A DNA stretch of 64,000 nucleotides from Aphrophora alni (taxonomy: Eukaryota; Arthropoda; Insecta; Hemiptera; Aphrophoridae). Below the pieces are notes generated by a model. That model ran no database searches and was not told the origin of the DNA. It saw only the letters and a program-made list of their open reading frames with translations. This document shows, piece by piece, positions 33,814 through 44,388 of this stretch. The stretch spans positions 106,055,797 through 106,119,796 of the forward strand of contig OY740772.1 in NCBI GenBank assembly GCA_963513935.1, given 5' to 3'. How positions within the stretch are numbered: position 1 is the stretch's first letter; every line of letters begins with the position of its first letter. A program made the position numbers and the translations under genes.

Positions 33814-33957
33814 TTTCAGTTACAACGATATGATCATGTAGTGCGTCCGTATAACCAGGAACAGACTCTGTGGGTGGATCCAGTGACGCCCATTCAGTTT
33901 GTTTTATCTGTAGATAAAAAATACGCCCCCGGCCTGATCTTCGTCAAGGGTTCTTGA
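33814..33957 (+). CDS. exon-like segment, possible host gene, unidentified
   Basis: The open frame covering 33745-33957 changes character at about 33814: codon choice becomes balanced (cgt ccg, cag gaa cag, gtg gat cca, acg ccc, gcc ccc ggc ctg atc ttc) in an otherwise very AT-rich region. Two acceptor-like sites precede it (tatacag at 33807-33813 and tttcag at 33814-33819). Residues include LQRYDHVVRPYNQEQTLWVD and SVDKKYAPGLIFVKG, then Ser and TGA at 33955-33957. It may be an internal exon with a weak donor (gtcaagg, then gttctt) or a last exon. It matches none of the repeats here. I do not recognise the protein. The case rests on composition and signals only. Confidence 0.35.
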   Translation, partial: FQLQRYDHVVRPYNQEQTLWVDPVTPIQFVLSVDKKYAPGLIFVKGS

Positions 33958-34225
33958 AGTATTATGACACGATTCCACATTTTCAAACTAATATAAAATA
34001 CGTATGAAATCTCCAAAAACTTGGTTAAACAAATCCTTTTTGTGTGAAATCAATTTTTTTCCGGAATTCTGAAATACATATCGAATCGCAACTAGGGCTA
34101 GTTAATCTGAATTTCTAAATCATTCTAAAAGTATGCAAATAAAGGCGGGAAAATAGATTAATTTTTTCGTACTAAACGTCCGTAAAAAAAAAACAAAAAT
34201 GTTATCATTTCTACAAAAATGTCTA

Positions 34226-34370
34226 TACAGAGTGTCCCAAACTTTAGAAAATGTTTCTGTGGGTCAGAATAAAGAAAAAATTAAGAGTATGTTTTTCCCC
34301 TGAAAACTCTTAGTTTTCCATATATCCGCCATTTTGTTTATTTACAAAAAAACATAACTTTGGAAACAGG
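34226..34370 (+). mobile_element. mariner-type left terminus, fragment
   Basis: It begins tatacagagtgtcccaaact, then carries gggtcagaataaag and tatatccgccattttgttta, as at 16025 and 45120. No transposase follows. Confidence 0.55.
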
Positions 34371-34871
34371 TTTGCATGCCATCAGTTGGCATTTCCAACA
34401 CCGAGGTCTTCAATATCGCTCGGGGTTAGCCTCGTGCAGGGTGCTTTTCGAATTGACAACTCTTACTCTCCTATTGGCTATTTACCTAACGAACATGATT
34501 AGTGGCGCATAGTATAGTCTGAAATACAAAATACAAAAGGATGCCACTTGGAAATCATCACAAGATACAGTATATGACTCCAAAAATTTATAATAAATCA
34601 GCTGATCTGAGATGGGTTGTAGGTTTAAAAAAAATTGAAGCCGATTGAAAGCAACGCTATTGACTTTAGCATTTTATTCAATTGAAAAATATTTGACGTC
34701 ATGAGTGGCTTAGAATATTTTGATAACCGTGTGCGCGTGTGAATGTTTTTCAATATTTAACGTATTTTTGTTTTATATATAATATTGTTTGAGATGTCAC
34801 TTGTATGATCACCTCAATAAAGAATCAACTTTAATGTAATAGCAGATATTTCTTGTTGAAACTCCATATTC
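34371..34871. other. GC-richer patch, no gene recognised
   Basis: At 34400-34520 the sequence is less AT-rich (aatatcgctcggggttagcc, tcctattggctatttacc), which could be an old regulatory or element fragment. I see no coding frame. Confidence 0.3.
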
Positions 34872-34958
34872 AAGGATAAAATAAAGCAAAGCTTAAAGTT
34901 TCAAATATTAATTAATATTAAATATTTGAAACTTTAAGCTTTGCTTTATTTTATCCTT
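34872..34958. repeat. perfect 38-bp-arm hairpin
   Basis: The arm 34872-34909 (aaggataaaataaagcaaag, then cttaaagtttcaaatatt) is exactly inverted at 34921-34958 around an 11-nt AT loop. Perfect arms suggest recent origin or maintenance. Confidence 0.9.
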
Positions 34959-35089
34959 CAATAAAGGATGTTTGTAACAAATATCATGGGATACAAATTA
35001 AGTTTTTAAAATTTTTTAAAAAATATTATCACTTGCATTTCTTATAGGAGACAAATTTATAATTATTCAATTTTGGAACTAAAACTAAG

Positions 35090-35160
35090 TGAAAAAAGCT
35101 GTAGATCCAGTTAAGTTGCATCGGGATTGCCAAGCCTCTATCATTAAAATAATGTACTGA
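35090..35160 (-). repeat. Rep-A fragment, reverse
   Basis: ctgtagatccagttaagttg and atcgggattgccaagcct match the 5' end of Rep-A, reversed. Confidence 0.65.
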
Positions 35161-35247
35161 GAGTACCCGGCTAAGACGTCGCAGCTTTTATTTTTGTGGT
35201 GTTCTGTCTGTCGTATAAGAATTAGCATTCGTAACTCTAGTTATAAT

Positions 35248-35465
35248 TGCGCAATCCCGAGAGATACCTAGCTGGATGTACACCTTTTTTCATGTTGTCT
35301 TGGAATAAATCCTTCTCTTCTTTCCTATCAGGTCTCTCTCAACCAACTGTTTTTTTCTTCCGACCCTGACGCTATAGGGTATCGAGGGCTAGGAATCTTT
35401 ATTATATGTTCCTTTCTTCCTTTTCATAAACGAGAATGACAGAGGTTTGTCTTTAAAACAACAAG
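35248..35465 (+). repeat. Rep-A, near full length
   Basis: From gcaatcccgagagatacc through tagctggatgtacacctttt and ttccgaccctgacgctatag to gtctttaaaacaacaag. Confidence 0.8.
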
Positions 35466-35924
35466 AAAAAAAATTCAAAAACTAATCTGAAAAAAATTCC
35501 CGAAATTTTAAAACTAATGTTAGTTTATAGAAATACGTTTTTAAAGATTCATTGTTCACAATGAACATAATTGTTTTGTTCAACGAGTTGGCGACATCAA
35601 ATATTTCAAAAATAGTTTATAAGAAAAATAAACCAGAGCTGTAAGGTACACATATACAGTATACATAACACGTAGTTGTTATTCCAGAGAGGAAGATCCC
35701 AAAGTCACGTTTACAACAAATACGATAAAAATGTTTTAACAATTTATTTTTTGAAATAAAACCGTTACGTGAGACATCGTAACGTTAACACCATAACTTA
35801 TAAACACTTTACCGTAGTTTCTACTGGCATTGTTCTTATGAATTTATTGAACAAATTCATAGACGGACATTTTGAAAGCAATTTATGTGAGTTCATATGC
35901 GTGTGCGTGCGGGATTTTTTCTGA

Positions 35925-36050
35925 AGACCCTTATAGACTCGCTCTTGTTCTCCACCCTGATGTTATTAACGTATTTGACAGCTAGGGGTCTTTATTTTAT
36001 CTTCTTTTTTTTATAAGGCGATGATATTCGACTTAAAACAGTAATAAGGA
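35925..36050 (+). repeat. Rep-A 3' half
   Basis: ctcgctcttgttctccaccc, attaacgtatttgacagcta and ataaggcgatgatattcg are readable. Confidence 0.65.
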
Positions 36051-36136
36051 AAAAAAATTCCCGTCGGTTTTCAGTCAACTTTCTTAAAAATGTTAATAAT
36101 TGATTATATCTATCTAAACCCTATTTAAGATTATGT

Positions 36137-36152
36137 TAGGTTAGGTTAGGTT
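36137..36152. repeat. short TTAGG run
   Basis: Three units, ggttaggttaggttagg, in the orientation opposite to the arrays at 16.9 and 25.7 kb. Confidence 0.8.
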
Positions 36153-36259
36153 TCGTTTCGTTATAGAAGCCATGAAATTTTATATAACCTTAGTGTATAA
36201 TCAGATTTTTAAAGTGTTACATTTACACCGTTCGAAATAAAATCTGATAAGTACACCAC

Positions 36260-37090
36260 GAAATTGAAACATATTTATTCTGATTTATATAGATTTTGAA
36301 ATCAGTCCAACACACCCGGTATTATTTTCGACCTATATTTTGACAATGTTTTAACTGTTGCTATGGTAACAAACAATGTTAAGCAGAATTACCAACTTAT
36401 AAAAACAAAACAAAATAAAACCAGCTGTCACGTAATTTATCAGAAACATATTTATCTAATTGTTTCTTCTTATACATAGGTTTTCTAATCAGTCCAGGGC
36501 ACCTGGTATTTTCGACCTATATTTTGACAATGTTTTAACTGTTGCTATGGTAACAAACAATGTTAAGCAGAATTATAAAATTATAAAAACAAAACAAAAT
36601 AAAACCAGCTGTCACGTAATTTATCAGAAACATATTTAGGTATCAAATTGTTTCTACTTATAAATAGGTTTTGTAATCAGTCCAGAGCACCTGGTATTTT
36701 CGACCTATATTTTGACAATGTTTTAACTGTTGCTATGGTAACAAACAATGTTAAGCAGAATTATAAAATTATAAAAACAAAACAAAATAAAACCAGCTGT
36801 CACATAATTTATCAGAAACATATTTATCTAATTGTTTCTTCTTATAAATAGATTTTGAAATCAGTCCAACACACCCGGTATTTTCGACCTATATTTTGAC
36901 AATGTTTTAACTGTTGCTATGGTAACAAAACAATGTTAAGCAGAATTACCAACTTATAAAAACAAAACAAAATAAAGCAAGCTGTCACATAATTTATCAG
37001 AAACATATTTATCTAATAATTGTTTCTACTTATAAATAGGTTTTGAAATCAGTCCAGGGCACCCGGTATTTTCGACTTATATTTATAAAA
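36260..37090 (+). repeat. 187-bp satellite, 4.4 units, one RFX X-box per full unit
   Basis: The word atcagtcca recurs at about 36301, 36488, 36676, 36860 and 37048 (spacing 184-188). Each unit contains cctatattttgacaatgttt, ttgctatggtaacaaa and gaccagctgtcac-like words (accagctgtcacgtaattta). GTTGCTATGGTAAC lies at 36357-36370, 36541-36554, 36729-36742 and 36913-36926. This fits the RFX X-box consensus (GTNRCC, 0-3 bases, RGYAAC) with one change. The last unit is cut before its X-box. Whether any protein binds is not shown. Confidence 0.85.
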
Positions 37091-37273
37091 ATTACTTTCT
37101 CATTATATTACATTATATTCTACATATTTTTCTCGTATTTGGCAAAAATTACAACTTATGAAATTATTTCATAAATTAATCAAATCGAGAGTAATTTAAC
37201 AATTTATTTTTATAGGCAATTTCTCCCCCCCCCCCTCGGTCATCATCTCCTAATAAAACAAGTTGATTCCTAC
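37091..37273. other. AT-rich; C12 run
   Basis: A C run at about 37226-37236 is the only notable point. Confidence 0.4.
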
Positions 37274-37495
37274 CATCACGGTACTTACCCAGCCCGATCA
37301 TAAAATGTAATACAAGCAGATCCTCTAAATGTAATGTCCGAAAGTTGGTTTTTAGGGCCTTGTAGGAAATGTTAAATTGTGAAATAAGTGGCCTTATCTA
37401 ATTGGCTAAATCTGTTTAAAACAGTTGTTACACAGGTTATCTGAACCTCGTAATTGTATTACCTTGCCAGCGTCATAGGTGTATATATAGAAATA
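37274..37495 (+). repeat. Rep-B 5' third
   Basis: It starts taccatcacggtacttaccc and includes gtccgaaagttggttttta, gttgttacacaggttatctg and gaacctcgtaattgtatt. Confidence 0.8.
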
Positions 37496-37946
37496 AATTT
37501 CCCCCATAAATCATAGCAATAATATAATCATATAATAAAAATAAAAAAAATCAATGTATATTAAAAAAAAACTATTGAACTACTATCACTACACTATAAA
37601 CAAATTATAATAATTCACTTCTCTTACTTTTAAATTAACATAAATTAAATGATACAAATTTAAACTTCGCGTCCCATTATGTGCCTTGTCTGCATCAGGC
37701 TGTCCAGTCTTAACATAATTTGTTATTGAATTGCCATTGATCAACGTCGGGCAAAATAACATGTTTTAATTTATACATGTAATTATTATATTTATAACAT
37801 TTGCAGTAGCTAGTTAGACATTGTAAATTATAAAGATAAGTAAACTAAGATCATAATAGAAACGTGTCAAGAATAATATAAACAACCTAATTGAAATATA
37901 CAAAAAAAGAAACACTCAGTTTTTTTATATCATTCATAGATTCGTA
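37496..37946. other. AT-rich, no gene recognised
   Basis: No repeat or motif that I can place. Confidence 0.35.
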
Positions 37947-37965
37947 ACCTAACCTAACCTAACCA
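37947..37965. repeat. short (CCTAA)n run
   Basis: Four units just upstream of a Rep-B fragment. Confidence 0.85.
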
Positions 37966-37987
37966 CCACTTTTAAATATATTAAAAA

Positions 37988-38262
37988 TGTTTCCATTCGC
38001 TTAGCTCGTGTCAGTCCTTGACCTTAGAGAGCATCGAAGCTAGTAATCATGTAAAGTGGCTTCCATTATACGAAGAATTGAAATTTGCAGAGTTTTATCT
38101 AATTTAGTGTGTGAATAACATTCGAGATACAAACAAAACTGATTAAAATGGCCGCCATATGTCACGTGACATTTCTTGTATTGGTCCTACTCTATCATTT
38201 CCTGAAGTTTGGTCGAGTGATTTTTGGACACTCTGTATACGCACAATAAATTTCAATCTAAA
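37988..38262 (+). repeat. Rep-B fragment followed by a mariner-type right end
   Basis: Rep-B words (tccattcgcttagctcgtgt, gaattgaaatttgcagag, aaaatggccgccat) run to about 38160. The sequence then ends in ttcctgaagtttggtcg and gacactctgtatac (to 38259), the inverse of the tatacagagtgtcc terminus. Confidence 0.6.
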
Positions 38263-38351
38263 AAAACATTCGAAAATTTTGGATTCCGTTCAGGAATAGA
38301 ACCGCCCCTCATAAGCAATTTTCTATTGACATAAATAGAATACACAGAACC

Positions 38352-38532
38352 TGACCTGACAGAACAGCTGAAACGTTGTTGGCATGTATTAAGGACCGTA
38401 TTTTACCAGGAACAGAAAGAATCTGGAACCCAGTAGAGATTTGTTAGATTCCTACTGTGATTTCATGAGACGCCGTAAGAACGAAGATGCAGATCTGTTT
38501 GATGCAAATTTATATTGGGTTCCAGAACAATA
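38352..38532 (+). pseudogene. Merlin/ISXO2-like transposase remnant (C-terminal)
   Basis: One frame reads DRTAETLLACIKDRILPGT, a phrase typical of the middle of ISXO2-like (IS1595/Merlin) transposases just before the second catalytic block. About 60 bp later another frame reads LLDSYCDFMRRRKNEDADLF and ends with a stop at 38530-38532. That resembles the basic C-terminal part of the same family. The catalytic blocks between are deleted and the frame has shifted. No TIRs were found. Assignment is from memory of family phrases. Confidence 0.5.
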
Positions 38533-38631
38533 AATTATGTATTTATATATTATGTATAAAGTTGGTGTTAGGTTAGGTTAGTATAGTTTAGCTTAGGAAA
38601 CCTTCTGGTTGCCAATGTTTACAGCCAATAC

Positions 38632-38745
38632 AGAAGACAACAAACAGCATGTCGTAATCACTATTTCGGTTTTCTGACATCATGAAACGTGTAGATTAGT
38701 AAACAAACACAGGACAAATTTTTTGACGATTAGTTATTCTATACT
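38632..38745 (+). repeat. Rep-B 3' fragment
   Basis: cactatttcggttttctgac, catcatgaaacgtgtagatt and gacgattagttattctatac fit the Rep-B tail. Confidence 0.6.
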
Positions 38746-38755
38746 TCTACAATTC

Positions 38756-39052
38756 GATCATATTCCTTGAATACTCCAATAGCGTCAAGGTGTTCGGAAA
38801 AGGAACAAGAGAGACAACGTGAAAAAAAAAAGATAACAAATAAGAATCCAACCCAAGATTACATAAAAAAGGGAATGTTTTACCTTCTTCCCTTCAAGAA
38901 GGGAAAGAAACATTACCATTCATGTGGGAATGTTTCCCGCAAAAGGTAACCACTTTTCTCCCTTTAGCGAAGAAATGTCTCTTCCGTTGATTTTTGCGTT
39001 TTCGGCGATCCAGATGGGATTGTCAATCTCGTACTCACCATTGTGAGCACCG
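38756..39052 (-). repeat. Rep-A, reverse, with an internal insertion
   Basis: The right part reads ttgaatactccaatagcgtc and ccaacccaagattacata. Foreign sequence with the small palindrome cttcccttcaagaagggaa fills about 38870-39005. The Rep-A start resumes at atgggattgtcaatctcgta. Confidence 0.65.
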
Positions 39053-39140
39053 ATACTAGTTTAACTCAAAAATTAATGTCTTTCTTCGACGTAACTATCC
39101 TTAAAGGTGAAATAAACTAAATCTATATTCCAAACCTTAA

Positions 39141-39247
39141 TAAAGACCTTTAGACCATGAATACCCTAATAGGGTAGGGATAGAAGTGTAGAGCCAGTTA
39201 GGACCACGGGATTGCCACTCCCGTACTTAGTAATGAACCTCTGAGGG
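39141..39247 (-). repeat. Rep-A, reverse, internally deleted
   Basis: ccatgaataccctaataggg joins directly to gtgtagagccagttaggacc and ctcccgtacttagtaatgaa. Confidence 0.65.
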
Positions 39248-39594
39248 GGGAGGGATTCGTTGATAAACAACAGATTGTTATGAATAGAATCTAATTAAAG
39301 ACAGATTTTATAACTTCTTGTGTTACTGCAAAAATATTGACATATAAACCCATGTGTTTTATACAGTCTGCGCGTTTGCGTGCGGCACATAACAATATCC
39401 CTGTGCCAATTTTGAATGCTGTACATTAAGTCAAACCAAACTTTCGTTTAACGCCCCCTTTCAGTAATGTCCAACTTTATTGTAAATTATCCGCAGTCAA
39501 TTTTAAATGTGAATACAATATTGTTTACGAGGTTTTAAAAAAGAGGCGAAAAACGAATATGCCAAGAGTAAGTGATTTGATTAGGGTTTGTTTA

Positions 39595-39745
39595 GCAAGG
39601 GAGGGGGATGCGCGAGAACCAGTGCGCACTCCTAAGATTCCATATAGGGCAGAACTTTAAAGATTACAGACATTCGGTTGACAGCTGTCATGTGGGTAAA
39701 AGTTGGTTGTTAATGTGTAGGAAATGCGTGCGTCTCATTGGACTG
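39595..39745. promoter_or_regulatory. GC-richer patch with a TGACAGCTGTCA palindrome
   Basis: In AT-rich surroundings, 39600-39740 carries gggatgcgcgagaacc, agtgcgcactcc, a 12-bp perfect palindrome TGACAGCTGTCA at 39679-39690 (the known TGIF/Meis-type paired site) and an inverted CCAAT (cattgg, about 39737). No TATA box or coding frame follows closely. It may be a regulatory element, or an old element remnant. Confidence 0.3.
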
Positions 39746-40402
39746 TTCTTCTAAAGGCAAGTTTAATTTTTAAGTTGTATACATGTTTATGAATAACTTT
39801 ATATTAGTATTTTGTATTAATACAAAATTATGTTTCACTAAAAGCTGTCATTAAGTATTCATTTATGTGTGAATATAAAATCGTTAGCCAATATAATCTT
39901 TAAATACTATTTACGCGTTTCACATGTTTGTCCGATTATAAACGTTTCAAGGACATTTGTCTTTTTGTTGAATTGTAATAATTTTTACATAATGAATATT
40001 GTTTAATGAAATCTACAAATTTTATGTAATTATACTTACAAAATAGACATATTATTTATTGGATATTCAATGGTAATTCAGTTTTTAAACTTGTAATTTT
40101 GTTCAAATTATATTGTCTTTAACTACAACTGATGTCAAAATCACATCTCTGCCCAAATCTCTAGGAAGTTTTAATGAGAAAATATTTTAAAGAGAAATCT
40201 AATAATTGGAAGATTTAAAATTCTAATATTGAGATTAGCATAAATTAATTATGAAATTTTCTTGTGACTTAAAATCTAGAATTTTTTTAACGTGTAAATG
40301 AAGACGCTGCGTTTTTTCCAAAACTTAACCTAATGCATTTGACTTCATTAAAAAAAAATGTAATTACGTTATGCCTGTAGTGATTTCACAGCTTTTTTCT
40401 TT
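39746..40402. other. AT-rich, no gene recognised
   Basis: No repeat from the rest of the window and no coding signal. Confidence 0.35.
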
Positions 40403-40540
40403 GTTGTTTAAAGACAAAAAACTTCTCTGTCACCATCGAAAGATAGTGATCTAATCCAAAACTACGTGAAGGAATTTGTAGATACAGCTAGGTTCTCTCG
40501 GGATTGCCAAACTCGCACTTGTTAAATCCCCCCCCCCCGA
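40403..40540 (-). repeat. Rep-A, reverse, internally deleted
   Basis: gttgtttaaagacaaaaaac and ctctgtcaccatcg join to gatctaatccaaaactacgt and ctcgggattgccaaactcg. A C11 run ends the copy. Confidence 0.7.
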
Positions 40541-41370
40541 TTATGATTTTACTTATAAATATCTAACACACACAAATAAATCACTTCAACCATAGTATAC
40601 TTAGAATTTAGTGGTACAGTATTTAAAACAAATATAGCCCAATATATTTAACTAAATCTCATAGAAAACAGACAAAGCTTGTAAAACAGTTAAAAACAAT
40701 GCAAATAAAAGTTCTATATCTTGTACAACACTGTCTTATAAAATACAAGTGAACTTTAAAGTTATTTGATATTGATGAATTATTATTTATTAGACTATAG
40801 TTTAATCGGATATTTTCCATTATTTATTTAGACTTCTGTAGGAAGCTACTATCTAATTAGTCAAACAATTTTACAAAACATGTTGGTTTTATAATTAATA
40901 TAATTTAAACGAGCGTTTGTTCACAGTGTGTCCCAAGATGCACGGTTTAGATTTTCTATAATTGATAATTCCTCAACCGATTCTTTTGAAACTTTACATA
41001 ATTTTTAATAGTTACCAAACATGTTACACAATGTTGTTTACAAAAACAAAATAGCGGAAACGCACAAAAGAAAAGTTGAAAATAAAGGTCTGCTTTTGTT
41101 ACGTTTGTAAATCAAATTTTATTGCTACAAATGTAATTTGATACAAACACAATTTTCATTAAACAAACTAATTATTTGTTATAAAAACCAATGACAATAA
41201 TATTAAAAATGTATTCAAATTGAAACCCACCCACAGCGACTGATAGTAACGCCTAACAAATGACACTTACGCCATTTTGTTTCGTTATCACTGGGTTGAA
41301 ATTTTCAGAAAACATTTTTGGTAACTTTATTTAAATATCCTAATTAAACCCTATTTTACAGTTTTTAAAA
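40541..41370. other. AT-rich with one mariner-type terminus
   Basis: At 40924, cacagtgtgtcccaagatgc looks like a left terminus. aacaaaatagcgg near 41045 and cgccattttgtttcg near 41270 are related non-coding words. No transposase. Confidence 0.4.
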
Positions 41371-41795
41371 TAACGTCCTGGAATACTTTAATAGCGTTAG
41401 AGTCTGAATAGAACAAGAGTTGGTCAAGAAAGACCACGTTATACAGAGAGATTTTTTCTTGTTGTTCAAAGGCGAAAAACCTTTCAATCATCATCGCCTT
41501 ATAAAAAAAAAAGAACATAAAGTAAGAACCTCTAGCCCTCGAATATTCTAATAGCGTCAGGTTCGGGAGAGAACAAGAGTTGATTAAGAGAGAACTGATA
41601 GCAAACATGAAAAAAAGGATTCTAAACCAAGACTAAATGAAGAATGGTGTACTTCCAGTTAGGGTCGCAACACCCGCACTAACTCTGTTGAGCCCCTGAG
41701 GAATCTAACCCTAGAATACGTGAAAAATAGTTGATCCAGCTAGGTCCTCAGGTTTCCAATCCTGTACATATTAAAGTGAGCCCCAAAAGGTTAAA
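41371..41795 (-). repeat. three head-to-tail Rep-A pieces, reverse
   Basis: A partial copy (ggaatactttaatagcgtta to agttggtcaagaaagacc), a full copy (gttgttcaaaggcgaaaaac through cgaatattctaatagcgtca to cacccgcactaactctgttg) and a start-only piece (gttgatccagctaggtcctc to aaagtgagccccaaaag) follow one another. This is local duplication within the family. Frames of 83-85 codons here are shadows. Confidence 0.7.
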
Positions 41796-41974
41796 CCATA
41801 TTTCTAATATGAACAATGAATAAAATAAATTTTAGAATGTTTATTTTAGTTTTAATAAGGAAAATAAAATAAAGATTGTTTTGTGCCCTTATTTCTTTAT
41901 AAAGAAATACGTACCGACTTTGTGAATCTGCGGGTTGCCTATTGCATGAATAAACGGCGCATGAATAAACTATT

Positions 41975-42058
41975 GCATGAATCATTTTTTCGCTTTCCTG
42001 AGCCCATTTGTCTATTACCAAACTTAACCTATACTACGTATACTGGGCAAGTTAAATA
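41975..42058 (+). repeat. Rep-B 3' tip
   Basis: tcgctttcctgagcccattt, ccaaacttaacctatac and cgtatactgggcaagttaaa give the cleanest view of the Rep-B right terminus. Confidence 0.65.
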
Positions 42059-42481
42059 TATAAATCATATTGAATGTTTTTATAACATCACAAGTCAAAA
42101 TTGTGACAGCCAATCATACTGGGAAAGAAATTAATTTGAACAGCCCTATTCTCTTTTCCCAGTACATTCAATTTCAATTAAGAAAAAATAGAATTCAGGT
42201 GTAGTTTAAAAACTAAATTATAAAATCACATTTGCGACAATTTAAGATTATTTTGCACTTTTTTCTATTTTTAATTTGTCTTTTATACAAATTTTAATAC
42301 ATCTCGACTGTAATAGACCAAGAAAACATAATACATCTTCATTAGCAAGACATAGCAAGCTTATTATAGCTTTCTTTGTAGCGCCAAATTGCTTAAGTAA
42401 TTGACCGTTTAGTTTCTTCTAGCTTATTAGTTATACATATTTTTATAGCCTAATAAAGAAAAACATCTTTGATATACTTAT
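42059..42481. other. AT-rich, no gene recognised
   Basis: Nothing supported. Confidence 0.35.
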
Positions 42482-43135
42482 CTTCCTTCTTCATTAACAA
42501 AGTCTCTATTATTTTAACAATTTTGTTTTGGCTTTATAGTGATGTTGTCTTTTTTTATACATACTTTCAGGTGGAAAATTCGTTTAAACCTTCTATTTAA
42601 TGAGTTTTAAATCAATAAGCCTAACCTAAACGAAACTTACATAACCTAATAAGGAGCTTAGCTGGATCTATACATTTCCCCCCTCCATTTCATATTTCTT
42701 ATCAGGGCTCTTTTGACCAAATCTTGTTCTTTATTTTCCTTCTATACTAACAAAATCTCTTATTTTCACAATTTTGTTTTGTCTTTATAGTGATATTGTC
42801 GTTTTTAATACATATTTTCAGGTGGAAAATTTGTTTGAACCTTCAATTTAATAAGGCTTTTATCAAACAGCCTAACCTACCCTAACCCAACAATTAAAAA
42901 TAATAAATTTTTCTAATTCCCTTAGGGGCTCATTTATAGTTAGTACGGACGTGGTAATACCGAAGGACTTAGCTGGAGCTACACATTTCCCCCCCTTTTC
43001 ATGTAGTTCTTGAATTAGATCTTTCATCTTTCCTATTAGATCTCTCTTGACCAACTCTTGTTCTTCTCCGATTCTGGCGCTATTAGAGTTATGGTTCCGA
43101 GAGGTTTTTCACCTTTAAACAACAATGAAAAAATA
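42482..43135 (+). repeat. tandem duplication of a block that includes Rep-A
   Basis: The block cttccttcttcattaacaaa, acaattttgttttggcttta, ttcaggtggaaaattcgttt (from 42482) recurs from about 42737 as ccttctatactaacaaaatc, acaattttgttttgtcttta, ttcaggtggaaaatttgttt. Each is followed by Rep-A: a truncated copy at about 42655-42745 and a fuller one at about 42955-43135 (tcatctttcctattagatct, ccaactcttgttcttctccg). Spacing is 250-300 bp. CCTAA words lie at both junctions. Confidence 0.7.
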
Positions 43136-44388
43136 TTGCTCATTTTTACACGTTTAAAGATGACTAGAAATGTTTTCAAATCTGAAATTTAGATCTAGAT
43201 TTTTAAGGTTGGTTTTATCTTTTCAATAAAAATAATGAGCAGTACTTTTGGAAAATTCATATTTAAAATAACTAATTCCCATTACAAGGAAACGGCTCAA
43301 GACGACTTTTCAGTAAACGTAATTGAGGATGTCGACTCTGATGTTAAAACGTCGTATTTTTTAAGTGTTTTTTTGTATGCAAATGGAGTTTTTAATATTT
43401 ATTGATGTTTTTGTTGTTATGATATAAATTTGAAGTGTAAATTAGGTACAATCGATAGTGTAAGAATTTGATTTTTTAAATGTTAATTTTAGTGTATCAC
43501 TCACATACGCACGTGCGTGCAAGCACGCCTATATTTCTAATAAAATAAATTATATCTCTCACATTATCTCATCGTTTGTTTTTTTAAACGCAGTAGGAAA
43601 AACTAGTGCTGTAGAAATGTTTTTTTTTTTCAAAACAATCACTAATGTGTAACTGTAGAATTTAGGGGGACAAATCCATTTGTTTAGGATAATGGGTAAG
43701 GAGAGGAAAAGGGGGTAGATGATTGATATGTACCAGTAGAGTGGTTCTTTATACTCTACTAAAAAGTTAACACCGAGTGGTAAGCTTAAAATAAGCCCAA
43801 CAGATCGACCGCAACGTAAAACGTCTGGGTCTGCGAGGTCGATGGTGTGTTTTTGTTTGTTGCTCATTCAGGTTAGTCACAGTAGGCTTGCTAAATTCCT
43901 GCATTGTTCTCTGTTTGAAAACAAATCTCAAGAACAATGGCAGCTGTGTTTGCGAAACTTAAAAACTACAAACAATCTCGGTTTTTTATTGGCTAAATAA
44001 AATACCGTTGATTAAAAATAAATACCGTTGATTGATCCCTACAACAATTATTTCAAAACAATATAATTGGTTGGGCATTTTACCATATTAAAACTAAATG
44101 ATTATGTGTTTGCTTGTTGGTTGTTAAATCCGTAATGGTTTTGTAATTATATGATAATAATTGTAGCGACATGAAATGTCCACCGATCTTGTGACTCGCG
44201 ATATCGTCTAGTCGCTAATATACCTAACCTAACCCTGGTAAGATTTTGTTCCAACTTGGTAGGAAGGCTAAATTTAACTAGTCGTTGTAAAAGTTATAAA
44301 GTAAATTTCAAAATGGCGGAATTTTTAAGAACAAATTTTATTCAATATACAATAAAGTTGCGTATTGGTTATCTTTATTTGAAAAAGC
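43136..44388. other. no gene confirmed; unassigned 102-codon minus-strand frame
   Basis: A frame from 43867 to 43559 on the minus strand begins in a less AT-rich stretch (MSNKQKHTIDLADPDVLRCG) and then turns hydrophobic and A/T-driven. I recognise nothing in it. A 12-bp palindrome acgcacgtgcgt lies at 43507-43518. aaatggcgga near 44312 again marks mariner-type non-coding sequence. Confidence 0.3.

Noticed and set aside
34226..38262. One 4-kb mariner element bounded by the inverted termini at 34226 and 38259.
   Set aside because: The interval holds a satellite, several Rep-A/Rep-B copies and no transposase. The two ends are better read as separate fragments.
43559..43867. A 102-codon minus-strand frame starting MSNKQKHTIDLADPDVLRCG.
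   Set aside because: No recognisable domain, and the second half is A/T-driven. Kept only as a note in the intergenic entry.
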